The notes under the pieces: generated by a model
The model's input: only the letters and a program-made list of their open reading frames with translations
The model's database searches: none
What the model was told of the DNA's origin: nothing
Shown here: positions 28,901 through 37,427 of the stretch, one piece after another
Numbering within the stretch: position 1 is the first letter of the stretch
Layout of the letters: each line of letters starts with the position of its first letter
Origin: Candidimonas humi
GTDB taxonomy: Bacteria > Pseudomonadota > Gammaproteobacteria > Burkholderiales > Burkholderiaceae_B
Direction of reading: 5' to 3'
Assembly: GCF_019166065.1 (NCBI RefSeq)
Contig: NZ_JAHTBN010000001.1
Span: 62,001-126,000, forward strand
Length of the DNA: 64,000 bases
Made by a program: the position numbers and the translations under genes

Positions 28901-29107
28901 GCCATGTTGGGCGCTTTGCCGATGCTGATGGGAACGGGAACCGGCTCGGAACTGCGCAGGCCGCTGGGCCTGGCCATCATCGGTGGCTTGACTCTGAGCC
29001 AGATGTTGACGCTGTTCACCACGCCGGTGATCTACTTGTTCTTCGACCGGGTCGCTCGGCGCCTGCGAAGGCGTGGGCGTGATGCGCCGGCGGAGATCGT
29101 GCCGTGA
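26000..29107 (+). CDS. RND efflux transporter, first inner-membrane subunit (MdtB-like)
   Basis: A pump of about 1035 residues with two sets of six membrane segments flanking large periplasmic loops. It has the RND opening SRPFILRPVATLLLM, the proton-relay Asp pair in GFVVDDSIVMIEN, and the second-half GIVLLIGIVKKNAIMIVDFALE. The ATG at 26000 is preferred to an in-frame GTG at 25991. It is followed with a 4-base overlap by a second RND subunit, the MdtB/MdtC heteromultimer arrangement. Expected substrates in that family are bile salts, novobiocin and similar compounds; not shown here. Confidence 0.92.
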   Translation: MNISRPFILRPVATLLLMIALVLVGLVVLRFLPISSLPDVDYPTIQVQTFYPGASPSVMATTVTAPLEVQLGEIPGLQQMTSYSSDGASVITLQFNLSLNLDIAEQDVQQAINAANSFLPSGLPAPPTYAKVNPADQPILTLAVTSRSMSLTQLQDAANNRLATKISEVPGVGLVSSAGGNVPAIRVEASPQKLAAYGLNMDDLRSLLGVVNISQPKGNFDGPELDYTINDNDQITSPEQYLNTVIAYQNGAPVFMRDVATITEAAQNVDQGAWYNHTPAIVLNVQRQPGANVIATVDQIMKELPVLKATLPAGMQVAVVSDSTGVIRSSVSDAAFELVLAVALVVMVIFVFLRNLPATVIPSISVPVSLIGTLALMYELDYSIDNLSLMALIIATGFVVDDSIVMIENIVRYLEAGKTPLQAALEGAGQIGFTILSLTVSLIAVLIPLLFMGGVIGRLFSEFAVTLAITIVISAVVSLTLVPMLCARLLRAQAQRSPSRFERASERLFDKALAAYERGLRWVLDHQTLTLLVASATVALTAVLYITIPKGLFPVQDVGVIQGISVADNSVSYKTMAQRQSALSDAILKDADVVSLTSYVGIDGTNATLNKGRFLINLRPRDQRSSTALQIVRRLQKEVAGVPGIKLYMQPEQDLTLDTTVSPNQYQFVLRGPSQQAFEQYVPALVERMKQISSITDVTSDLDSDGLSINVEVNRQLAARYGITPATIDNALYDALGQRIVSTIFEQANQYRVVLVAQPKSLPTIQSLGTLYLPSQTSSSGQVPLSQIATIKIVKTPLQISHLAQFPAVTVSFNLAQGASLSTAVRDIQQAQQAVHLPASITSTFQGAAQAYKDSLSSEIYLLIAALVAVYIVLGVLYESFIHPVTILSTLPSAGIGALLALMIAGSDLDVIGIIGIVLLIGIVKKNAIMIVDFALEAEREHGKPPREAIFEASLLRFRPILMTTLAAMLGALPMLMGTGTGSELRRPLGLAIIGGLTLSQMLTLFTTPVIYLFFDRVARRLRRRGRDAPAEIVP

Positions 29108-32100
29108 ACATTCCGGGACTGTTCATCCGGCGGCCAGTGGCGACCACTCTGTTGGCAATTGCCATTGTATTGTCCGGGATGCTGGCCTATTTTCATCTGC
29201 CGGTCGCGCCGCTGCCCAATGTGTCGTATCCGGTCATCGTAGTACGGGCCAGTATGGCCGGCGCCAGCCCCGACGTCATGGCCACCACCGTGGCCGAGCC
29301 CCTGGAACGGCGCCTGGGCACCATCTCCGACGTCAATGAAATGACCTCGATCAGTAGCGTGGGAACCGCCATGATCGTGATCCAGTTCGGCTTGAGCCGC
29401 AATATCAATGGCGCGGCGCGAGACGTGGAGGCGGCGATCCAGGCGGCCCGCGCGGACCTGCCTACTACGCTGCGCGGCAACCCCAGTTACCGCGAATACA
29501 ATCCGGCAGATTCTCCCGTCATGGTCCTGGCCCTGACCTCCGACACCCTGACCAAGGCCCAGCTCTATGATTCCGCCGATTCGGTCATTCAACAGCAACT
29601 GTCGCAGATCAACGGGGTAGGGGAGATTACTCTGGGCGGCGGCGCTCTGCCTTCGGTGCGGGTCGAACTTCAGCCGGGCAAGCTAAATAGCTACGGCATC
29701 GGCTTCGAGGATGTGCGCGCGGCGATCAGTGCGGCCAATGCCGACAGCGCGAAAGGGCATATCGACCAGGATGGCATACGCTACGACGTGGTATCCAACG
29801 ACCAGATCAGTAAGGCCGCGCCATACCGGGACCTGGTCATCGCCTACCGCAACGGTGCCCCGGTGCTCCTGCGCGATGTCGCCGACGTTCAGGATTCCAA
29901 TGAAAATATCCGTAACGCGGGCTTGTACAACGGCAAGTCGGCGGTGTTGGTAATCGTCTACCCGAGGCCGGGCAGCAATGTGGTTGATACCGTCGCGCAG
30001 ATCCGCAAGGTGCTGCCCTCGATCGAGGCGACGCTGCCCAATGGCATCCACGTAGGTGTGGCAATGGACCATTCCGAATCGGTGCATGCATCGGTGCAGG
30101 ACACCGAACGCACCTTGTTCCTCGCCGTGCTGCTGGTGGTCGGCGTAGTCTTCGTGTTCCTGCGTTCGCCGCGGGCCACCCTGGTGCCGGCGGTGGCGCT
30201 GCCACTGTCCATCGTGGGAACATTCGGGCCGATGTACCTGCTGGGCTATAGCGTGGACAACCTTTCTCTCATGGCCCTGACCATAGGCACCGGCTTCGTG
30301 GTTGACGACGCGGTGGTGGTGCTGGAGAACGTCACCCGGCATATCGAAGCGGGCCTGAGCCCGCTGGATGCCGCCTTGCAGGGTAGTGCGGAAGTCGCCT
30401 TCACGGTCATTTCCATGAGCCTGTCGCTGATCGCCGTATTCCTGCCCATTTTGCTGATGCCGGGCATCGTAGGGCTGCTGTTCCATGAGTTCGCGGTGAC
30501 ATTGTCCATCGCCATCCTGATCTCCCTGGTAATTTCGCTGACGGTCACGCCTGTCATGTGCGCCTATGTGCTACGCGGCCACCATGCCGAAAAGCCGCAG
30601 GGCCGCTGGGCCATGTACTTGGAGGCGCTGTTCGAACGCTTCAAGCGTTTCTACTCCCGCACGCTTTATTTGGTACTCGACCACGCGCGGACTGTGATCC
30701 TGACGCTCATCGCCCTGCTGGTGCTGAATGTCTTCCTGTTCAAGCTGGTCCCTACGACCTTTTTTCCGGAGCAGGACACTGGCATCCTCATCGGGCACAT
30801 CATCGCCGACCAGAGCATTTCCTTTCCGGCGATGGAGAAAAAGCTCGCGCAACTGCAGGCGATCGTGCAAGAGGATCCGGCGGTCGCTTCGGTGGCCGGC
30901 TTCACCGGTGGGCGGTCGTTGAATTCGGCCACAGTGTTCATCGAACTCAAACCGCTGGCGCGGCGCAAGATCTCTGCTGCCCAAGTGGTCAACCGGCTGA
31001 GGCCGAAGCTGAACCGAGTGTCGGGCGCGCGGCTGTTCCTGCAGGCGCAGCAGGACTTGAGGATAGGAGGGCGCCAGTCGGCGTCGGAATACCAGTACAC
31101 ACTCACCAGCGACGACCCTCAGGCCTTGTATACCTGGACTCCGAAGCTGGTGACCGCGCTGGGCAAGTATTCGTCGCAGATACAAGATGTGAACACGGAC
31201 TTGCAGCAGCATGGCCTGCAGACGTACATCACGATCGACCGCAGCACCGCGGCGCGCTACGGCTTCCAGCCGAACCAGATAGATACGGCGTTGTACGACG
31301 CTTTCGGGCAGCGCACCGTGACCACTATCTACAATCCTCTCAACCAATATTTCGTGGTAATGGAGGTGGCTCCGCCATATTGGCAGTATCCGCAAGGGCT
31401 GGACCGGGTCTATTTCAGTCGCGCGGCCGGCAATCCGACCGGCACCCAGCAGACGCGCATGCCCGGAGGAACCGTTTCGGGAGTCGTACTGTCGAGCGCT
31501 ACAGGCCCGTCGCAGTCGGCCGCATCGGGCTCCAGCATGCTCAATGCCGATGCCCAGGCGAACCGTCTCACCAACAGCATTTCCAACAGCAAGGGCGGCA
31601 GCTCCAGTGGCAGCGCCGACAGCACGGCAGCCGAGACCATGGTGCCGCTGTCGGCACTGGCCAGCTATACCAACAGCCATACGGCCACTCAAGTCAATCA
31701 CCAGAGCGGCCTGGTCGCTGCGACCGTTTCGTTCAATCTGCCGATCGGCGGTTCGCTCAGCCAGGCCGCCGTCGCGATCGGCAAGGCCGCGCAGGACATC
31801 CACATGCCGGCTTCCGTCCATGGTGCCTTCGCTGGGGCGGCGCGGGCGTATTCGCAATCCATGGGCACCGTTCCGCTGCTGGTACTGGCTGCTCTGACTG
31901 TGGTCTATATCGTGCTCGGCATCCTCTATGAGAATACGATTCACCCGATCACCATCCTGTCGACACTGCCCTCAGCTGGAATCGGCGCTACGCTGGCCTT
32001 GCTGCTGTTCGACACGCCGTTCTCGGTGATTGCCATGATAGGTATCATTCTACTGATCGGGATCGTCAAGAAGAATGGCATCATGATGGTCGACGTCGCC

Positions 32101-32415
32101 GTCCGGCTGCAGCGCGATCGGGGGCTGGATGCCAGGCAGGCGATCCATGAGGCCGCCGTGCTGCGCCTGCGGCCGATCATGATGACTACAGCGGCTGCGG
32201 TGCTGGGCGCAATGCCTCTGGCGGTAGGCATAGGGCAGGGGGCGTCGCTGCGCCAGCCACTGGGCATCACGGTGATGGGCGGCCTGGTCCTGAGCCAGGT
32301 TTTCACCCTGTACACTACACCGGTGATCTACCTGTACCTGGATCGGCTGCGCGCCAGGCTGACGGTGTGGTCGTCCAGCTTGCCCTGGAATCGGAGCCCT
32401 GACACCCAGGCATGA
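29104..32415 (+). CDS. RND efflux transporter, second inner-membrane subunit (MdtC-like) with Ser/Gly-rich insert
   Basis: A pump of 1103 residues with the same topology as its neighbour: IPGLFIRRPVATTLLAIAI, the Asp pair in GFVVDDAVVVLEN, and GIILLIGIVKKNGIMMVDVA. It starts with GTG at 29104 overlapping the previous stop. It is about 65-70 residues longer than its neighbour. The extra sequence lies at about residues 772-845 in the second periplasmic loop and is rich in Ser, Gly, Asn and Thr (for example SGSSMLNADAQANRLTNS, then GGSSSGSADSTAAE). No TolC-like gene follows. Confidence 0.9.
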   Translation: MNIPGLFIRRPVATTLLAIAIVLSGMLAYFHLPVAPLPNVSYPVIVVRASMAGASPDVMATTVAEPLERRLGTISDVNEMTSISSVGTAMIVIQFGLSRNINGAARDVEAAIQAARADLPTTLRGNPSYREYNPADSPVMVLALTSDTLTKAQLYDSADSVIQQQLSQINGVGEITLGGGALPSVRVELQPGKLNSYGIGFEDVRAAISAANADSAKGHIDQDGIRYDVVSNDQISKAAPYRDLVIAYRNGAPVLLRDVADVQDSNENIRNAGLYNGKSAVLVIVYPRPGSNVVDTVAQIRKVLPSIEATLPNGIHVGVAMDHSESVHASVQDTERTLFLAVLLVVGVVFVFLRSPRATLVPAVALPLSIVGTFGPMYLLGYSVDNLSLMALTIGTGFVVDDAVVVLENVTRHIEAGLSPLDAALQGSAEVAFTVISMSLSLIAVFLPILLMPGIVGLLFHEFAVTLSIAILISLVISLTVTPVMCAYVLRGHHAEKPQGRWAMYLEALFERFKRFYSRTLYLVLDHARTVILTLIALLVLNVFLFKLVPTTFFPEQDTGILIGHIIADQSISFPAMEKKLAQLQAIVQEDPAVASVAGFTGGRSLNSATVFIELKPLARRKISAAQVVNRLRPKLNRVSGARLFLQAQQDLRIGGRQSASEYQYTLTSDDPQALYTWTPKLVTALGKYSSQIQDVNTDLQQHGLQTYITIDRSTAARYGFQPNQIDTALYDAFGQRTVTTIYNPLNQYFVVMEVAPPYWQYPQGLDRVYFSRAAGNPTGTQQTRMPGGTVSGVVLSSATGPSQSAASGSSMLNADAQANRLTNSISNSKGGSSSGSADSTAAETMVPLSALASYTNSHTATQVNHQSGLVAATVSFNLPIGGSLSQAAVAIGKAAQDIHMPASVHGAFAGAARAYSQSMGTVPLLVLAALTVVYIVLGILYENTIHPITILSTLPSAGIGATLALLLFDTPFSVIAMIGIILLIGIVKKNGIMMVDVAVRLQRDRGLDARQAIHEAAVLRLRPIMMTTAAAVLGAMPLAVGIGQGASLRQPLGITVMGGLVLSQVFTLYTTPVIYLYLDRLRARLTVWSSSLPWNRSPDTQA

Positions 32416-32466
32416 AAATGGATTGCAGCGGACTGGCCGGCTCACTGCAGGATCCGAGCTAAACTC

Positions 32467-33447
32467 ATGATCAATCCCATGAACCAGCCCGGAATGGATT
32501 CCCTCCCGATGTCCTCGATACGTCAGGCGCTGCCGCTTTCGATGCGTATCGATCTGGCGGAACTCGAAACCTTCATCGCCGTTGCGCAGCTGGGCAGCTT
32601 CAGCCTGGCCGCGCAACATTTGCACATCACCCAGCCTTCGGTGACGAGCCGCATCCAGCGGCTCGAGGCGGTGCTGGATACGAAGTTGTTGATCCGTACC
32701 ACGCGCACGGTGCAGACGACGCCGCAAGGGGCGCTGCTGCTGCGCGAGGCGACCCAGGTGCTGCACGGCCTGCAGAGCCTGGTCGAAAACTTCCACCAGC
32801 AGGCCCAGGCCTCGCGCAGCCGCGTGGCGGTGGCCGCGACTCCGATGCTGGCGGCCGAAGTCTTGCCGCTCATCATTCATTCGTACTGCCAGAAATATAC
32901 TGACGTGCAGATCGAGCTGCGCGACCTGCGCTATCGCGATGCATTGAATGCACTGTTGTCGGGAGAGGCGGACGTGGCGGTGCTGGCCTTGCAGGAACAC
33001 GATCGGCGGTTCCGCTTCCAGCCCGTGCGGGAAGACGACATGGTGCTGGTCGTGCCTTCCGATCACGCCCTGGCGCATGCCAGCAGCGTCAGCCCCGACG
33101 CGATGGCCGCGTATCCGCTGGTTGTCCTGCAGCATTACGAGCCCATGCTGGCGCGCATTGCCGAGGACATCGGCCGCCGCGGCCTGGCTCTGCCGCCCGC
33201 CCAGACCGCCGGCAATCTCAACACCATCATCGGCATGCTCGACGCACGCCTGGGCATGACCTTGCTGCCGCGCTCCATGACGCGGCGCCCGCGGCAGGAA
33301 GGACATGTCGTCGTGGAAATCGAGGGCATCCGCCTGAGCCGCAGCTTTGGCATCGCGACCTTGCGCAATGCAGCCTTGAGCTCGACGGTGCAAAGCTTCT
33401 GCCGCTATTTGCAGCAGGCGTTTCCCGAGGCATCGAGCCTGGGTTGA
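32467..33447 (+). CDS. LysR-family transcriptional regulator
   Basis: A 326-residue LTTR with HTH QLGSFSLAAQHLHITQPSVTSRIQRLE and a typical effector domain. The frame allows starts at 32467 and further in at MRIDLAELETF (near 32542); the latter is closer to the usual LysR N-terminus. It lies after the RND genes and ahead of the flavin-monooxygenase operon on the same strand, so its target could be either. Confidence 0.85.
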   Translation: MINPMNQPGMDSLPMSSIRQALPLSMRIDLAELETFIAVAQLGSFSLAAQHLHITQPSVTSRIQRLEAVLDTKLLIRTTRTVQTTPQGALLLREATQVLHGLQSLVENFHQQAQASRSRVAVAATPMLAAEVLPLIIHSYCQKYTDVQIELRDLRYRDALNALLSGEADVAVLALQEHDRRFRFQPVREDDMVLVVPSDHALAHASSVSPDAMAAYPLVVLQHYEPMLARIAEDIGRRGLALPPAQTAGNLNTIIGMLDARLGMTLLPRSMTRRPRQEGHVVVEIEGIRLSRSFGIATLRNAALSSTVQSFCRYLQQAFPEASSLG

Positions 33448-33765
33448 AGGGCTGCGCGGCGCCGCGAACGTCGCCGGCGCCACTCCGATCGTCTTGCGCC
33501 ATTCCGATCGCATTTTCCATCCATGGCTTGCCCTTTCCGGGCGTCCGTATTCCGGCCTTCGAAGGCGGCTCCGGGGCTGCGCCGGGCGCAAGGCAAAACA
33601 TGGCCTCTGCGCCTGCGTTACATGGCTTTGCCGGCTTGCGGCGCCGCCGGCCATTAATAGGCACCATCAATAAATAGATTGGCATTCACAATTTCTCTAA
33701 GGTCTGTCCGGCTCCTAGAATTTCCTCATCCGCGGCACATGCAAGCTGCCGCGATGGAGAGCAAA
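33448..33765. other. Intergenic region before the flavin reductase-IclR gene
   Basis: About 320 bases. GC-rich at first, then a less GC-rich stretch (33650-33730: ATTAATAG, ATAAATAGATTGG) where a promoter for the downstream operon is expected; I cannot fix its elements. Confidence 0.3.
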
Positions 33766-34884
33766 ATGCAGAGCGTGCCGACTCAGTCGAAATTGGATCC
33801 GCGGGATCTCCGCAACGTGATGGGAACCTTTCTGACGGGTGTGACCGTGGTGACGACCCGTGACGCACAGGGCCGCAACTATGGCGTCACGGCCAATTCG
33901 TTCAGTTCGGTATCGCTCGACCCTCCGCTCATCCTCTGGAGCCAGTCGCTCACGTCTAAGAGCCACCCCGCGTTCCGCGACAGCGACTACTTCGTGATCA
34001 ACATCATGGCCGACAACCAGATCTCGGTGTCGAACCATTTCGCCAAATCGGGCGAAGACAAGTTCAGCGGCATGAGCTTCAGCGAGGGCATAGGCGGCGC
34101 GCCCGTGATCGACGAGTGCGCGGCGCACCTGGAATGCCGGAAGGTCGCCACCTATCCGGGCGGCGATCATGTGGTGTTTCTCGGGCGGGTGGAAAATATG
34201 CGCCATCGTCCGGAGTCCAAGCCGCTGGCTTTCGGCAGGGGGCGCTATATGGTGGCCTATGCCCACGACCTCGGCCCCGTGTCGCTGGAACTGGGCGGCT
34301 CGAATCTCGCCGATATCGAGGCCATACGCGTGGCCACGGCGGCGCTCCCCGAAATCTGCGAGCGGGTCGGCCAGCACACTCTGTGCCTGGCCGTATGGGG
34401 CAACCGCGGTCCCACGGCGATCCGCTGGGAGCCTTCGAGCAACCCTGTCAGCGAGAATTTGCGTACCGGCTATGTCATGAGCATCGTCAGGTCGGCCACG
34501 GGCAGGGCGTTCACCGCCTTCTTGCCGCCGAGCGTGAGTTCGGCGCTGGTGGAAGAAGACCTGCGCCTGTCGCGCCGGGACGATGACGACGACATGGCCC
34601 GCAAGCTGCGCTTCGAGGCCCACGTCGAAGAGGCGCGCCGGCATGGGCTGGCCAGGGCGACCGAACCCGGGGCGTCGCCCGTGCACCAGGTTGCCGTCAA
34701 TGCCTTCAGCGCGCCGGTTTTCAATGCCGAAGGCCGCATGGTCCTGGCGCTGTCGCTGACTTCCAGGGCCAGCCGCCTGGACCCCGATTGGGACGGCGCC
34801 GTGCCGCAGGCGCTGGCGGCCGCGGCGGCACAGCTTTCGCAGCGCCTGGGCTACCGGCCGCCACAGCAAGCCGCGCAGGCCTGA
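33766..34884 (+). CDS. Flavin reductase domain fused to IclR-type effector-binding domain
   Basis: A protein of about 372 residues. Residues 10-165 form a flavin reductase-like domain (RNVMGTFLTGVTVVTT, GVTANSFSSVSLDPPL, ADNQISVSNHFA). Residues 175-365 resemble the ligand-binding half of IclR regulators (RVGQHTLCLAVWGNRGPTAI, GYVMSIVRSATGRAFTAFLP, VNAFSAPVFNAEGRMVLALSL). There is no HTH. Possible starts are 33739, 33754 and 33766; GGAGA lies 5 bases before the last. It precedes a Bug gene and a flavin-dependent monooxygenase gene, so it is likely the FMN reductase of a two-component system, with the IclR-like half perhaps sensing substrate. Confidence 0.8.
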   Translation: MQSVPTQSKLDPRDLRNVMGTFLTGVTVVTTRDAQGRNYGVTANSFSSVSLDPPLILWSQSLTSKSHPAFRDSDYFVINIMADNQISVSNHFAKSGEDKFSGMSFSEGIGGAPVIDECAAHLECRKVATYPGGDHVVFLGRVENMRHRPESKPLAFGRGRYMVAYAHDLGPVSLELGGSNLADIEAIRVATAALPEICERVGQHTLCLAVWGNRGPTAIRWEPSSNPVSENLRTGYVMSIVRSATGRAFTAFLPPSVSSALVEEDLRLSRRDDDDDMARKLRFEAHVEEARRHGLARATEPGASPVHQVAVNAFSAPVFNAEGRMVLALSLTSRASRLDPDWDGAVPQALAAAAAQLSQRLGYRPPQQAAQA

Positions 34885-35012
34885 GGCGGTGCCGCAAGCC
34901 GGGTTTGCCGACAAAACATGGGGCTTCCGGGTTTCCGGATTCCCACGGCGATTTTCACTACCACAAACCATCTACCCACTACTACAGCTATCTACCGATT
35001 ACAGGAGACATG

Positions 35013-35999
35013 ATGATAAACAGACGCGATTTCGCCAAGACCTTGGCCGCCGCTCCTTTGGCGCTTGCCCCGTTCATGCGGGCGCGGGCCCAGGGAGGCC
35101 CGTATCCGAGCCGGCCTATACAACTGGTAGTCGGCTTTCCTCCGGGACAGGCCTCCGATACCGTGGCTCGCCTGATCGCCAAGAGCATGAGCGATGTGCT
35201 CAAGCAGCCCATCTTCATCAACAACAAGGTGGGGGCGGCCGGCATCGTCGCCAATGTGTTCGTCAAGAATTCCCCGGCCGACGGCTACACCTTGCTGCTG
35301 AGTTCGTCGGGGCCGCTGGCCATCAACCCCGCGCTCTACCAGAAGCTGCCCTACAACCCTGCCAAGGACTATGAGGCCGTGGCCCTGCTGGATACCAGCG
35401 TGGAGTTCCTGAGCACCGCCCGCAATATGCCTGTGAACAATCTGCAGGAGATGATCGCCTATGTGAAGGAGCGTCCCGGCAAGGTTTCCTACGGATCCAG
35501 CGGCTACGGCACGACGGCGCACATCATGATGGAAATGCTGAAAAAGGCCACCGGCATGCAGATCACCCATGTGCCTTACAAGGGCTCCGCGCCAATGGTG
35601 ATAGACCTGATGGCCGAACGCGTGCAGTTCGCGTTCGACACCTCGTCTTCGATATTGCCGCAAGTAAAGGCCGGCAAGCTCAAGACGCTGGGCGTGAGCA
35701 GCGGCGAGCGCGACCCCGTGGTGCCCGACGTGCCGACGATCGCCGAGCAGGGCGTGCCGGGCTTCGACGCTGCCGCGTGGTCGGGGATTCTTGCGCCGGC
35801 CGGCACGCCCGCGGCCGTCATCGAGAAACTCAACGCCGCGGCCAACCATGCCTTGGGCACGCCCGAAGTCAAGCGCCACTACGCGCTGCTCGGTTCCTTG
35901 ATCGATGGAGGCAGCGCCGATCACTTCGCCCAGTTCCTGAAGAAAGAGCAGGTGAAGTGGGGCCGCGCGGTCAAGGACTCGGGCGCGCACATGGACTGA
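35013..35999 (+). CDS. Bug/TctC-family periplasmic solute receptor
   Basis: A 328-residue receptor with a twin-Arg-containing signal (MINRRDFAKTLAAAPLALA), suggesting Tat export. Hallmarks: YPSRPIQLVVGFPPGQASDT, IFINNKVGAAGIVA, PADGYT, LPYNPAKDYEAVA, THVPYKGSAP. AGGAG precedes the second of two adjacent ATGs. It lies inside the monooxygenase operon and probably delivers that pathway's substrate, though membrane partners are absent. Confidence 0.86.
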   Translation: MINRRDFAKTLAAAPLALAPFMRARAQGGPYPSRPIQLVVGFPPGQASDTVARLIAKSMSDVLKQPIFINNKVGAAGIVANVFVKNSPADGYTLLLSSSGPLAINPALYQKLPYNPAKDYEAVALLDTSVEFLSTARNMPVNNLQEMIAYVKERPGKVSYGSSGYGTTAHIMMEMLKKATGMQITHVPYKGSAPMVIDLMAERVQFAFDTSSSILPQVKAGKLKTLGVSSGERDPVVPDVPTIAEQGVPGFDAAAWSGILAPAGTPAAVIEKLNAAANHALGTPEVKRHYALLGSLIDGGSADHFAQFLKKEQVKWGRAVKDSGAHMD

Positions 36000-36044
36000 C
36001 CGCCAGGCGTGCCGCTCATCATTTCATCGCAAAAGGAAGCAACA

Positions 36045-37427
36045 ATGTCCACACCCAGCCGCCAAATGAGCCTGATCGCGTTCATGCAGGCCCAGAATTG
36101 CTCCAACTATGTAGGCTCCTGGCGGCACCCGTCGTCCATGAGCGATTTCATGTCGCCGGCCTATTACCAGCGCATTGCCCGCACGCTGGAAGATGCCAAG
36201 TTCGACATGGCCTTTTTCGACGATCGCCTGGCGATGCCCGACATCTATGGCAAGGACCACCGCGACACCGTCGCCAACGGCATCCGCGCGGTCAAGCTCG
36301 ATCCCTCCGTGGTGCTCATGACCATGGCCGCCGCCACTTCTCGGCTGGGCCTGGGGGCGACGTATTCCACCACGTACTACGAGCCCTATCATGTCGCGCG
36401 GCTGTTCGCCACGCTGGACCTGATGACCGGCGGGCGCGTGGCCTGGAACGTGGTGACCTCGCTGAACAATTCCGAAGCCGAGAATTTCGGCTACGAAGAG
36501 CACCTGGAACACGACCTGCGCTACGACCGGGCCGACGAGTTCATGGAAGTGGTGACCGGCCACTGGGACAGTTGGGAAGACGATGCCTTGCTGCTGGACA
36601 AGACGGGCGAGGGCAGGTTTGCCGATCCCGACAAAGTGCACCGCCTGGATCATGTGGGGAACTATTTCCGCTCCAAGGGGCCCTTGACCGTGCCGCGTTC
36701 CGCGCAAGGCCATCCCGTGCTGCTGCAGGCGGGGCAGAGCGGCCGGGGCATGGCTTTCGCCGCGCGCTGGGCGGAACTGGTGTTCGCCTCGTATCCCTCG
36801 CTGGAGGCCGGGCGCAAGCAGTACGAGTTTCTCAAATCCGCCATCGCCAAGGCGGGGCGCAACCCCGACACCGTGAAGGTAGCCCCGGCCGTCAAGGTCA
36901 TCGTTGCCGACACCGCGGAACAGGCGCGTGAGCAATACGAGCTGACCGCCGCCCTCGCCAAGCCGATCGATTCGCTGGCCCTGCTGTGCGAAGTGCTCAA
37001 TGTCGATTTTTCGGCGCGGCCCTACGACCTGCCATTCACAGACGAGGAATTGGCTGCCGTATCGTGGCAGAGCCTGAGGGACAAGGTCATCGCCAAGACC
37101 GGCAAGAAGAATCCTTCGGTGCGCGACTTCGTCGAGGGCTCGGGGCGCGGCACCTTGAAGGAGGGCCCCACCTTCGTCGGCACCGCTTCCCAGGTGGCCG
37201 ACGAGATGCAGGAATGGTTCGAGCACGCCTGCGACGGCTTCGTCGTGTCGGCGACTCGCGTGCCCGGTTCGTACGAGGACTTCGCGCGCCTCGTGGTGCC
37301 GGAGCTACAGCGGCGCGGCCTGTTCCGGCGCGAGTATCCGGGCAACACCTTGCGCGACACCCTGGGGGTCTCACGGCCCGCCGTGCACGCCTGGCGCCCG
37401 AACGCCGGCAGCCGGAGAGCCGCATGA
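36045..37427 (+). CDS. Flavin-dependent monooxygenase of the NtaA/SnaA/DszA (bacterial luciferase-like) family
   Basis: A 460-residue TIM-barrel monooxygenase using reduced FMN. The family block reads YYEPYHVARLFATLDLMTGGRVAWNVVTS followed by SEAENFG (about residues 107-145), and the C-terminal part contains FVGTASQVADEMQEWFE. Members oxidise nitrilotriacetate, EDTA, dibenzothiophene sulfone or pristinamycin intermediates; the substrate here is unknown. AAAGGAAGC precedes the start. The stop overlaps the next start (ATGA). The flavin reductase-like gene two places upstream is the probable partner. Confidence 0.85.
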   Translation: MSTPSRQMSLIAFMQAQNCSNYVGSWRHPSSMSDFMSPAYYQRIARTLEDAKFDMAFFDDRLAMPDIYGKDHRDTVANGIRAVKLDPSVVLMTMAAATSRLGLGATYSTTYYEPYHVARLFATLDLMTGGRVAWNVVTSLNNSEAENFGYEEHLEHDLRYDRADEFMEVVTGHWDSWEDDALLLDKTGEGRFADPDKVHRLDHVGNYFRSKGPLTVPRSAQGHPVLLQAGQSGRGMAFAARWAELVFASYPSLEAGRKQYEFLKSAIAKAGRNPDTVKVAPAVKVIVADTAEQAREQYELTAALAKPIDSLALLCEVLNVDFSARPYDLPFTDEELAAVSWQSLRDKVIAKTGKKNPSVRDFVEGSGRGTLKEGPTFVGTASQVADEMQEWFEHACDGFVVSATRVPGSYEDFARLVVPELQRRGLFRREYPGNTLRDTLGVSRPAVHAWRPNAGSRRAA

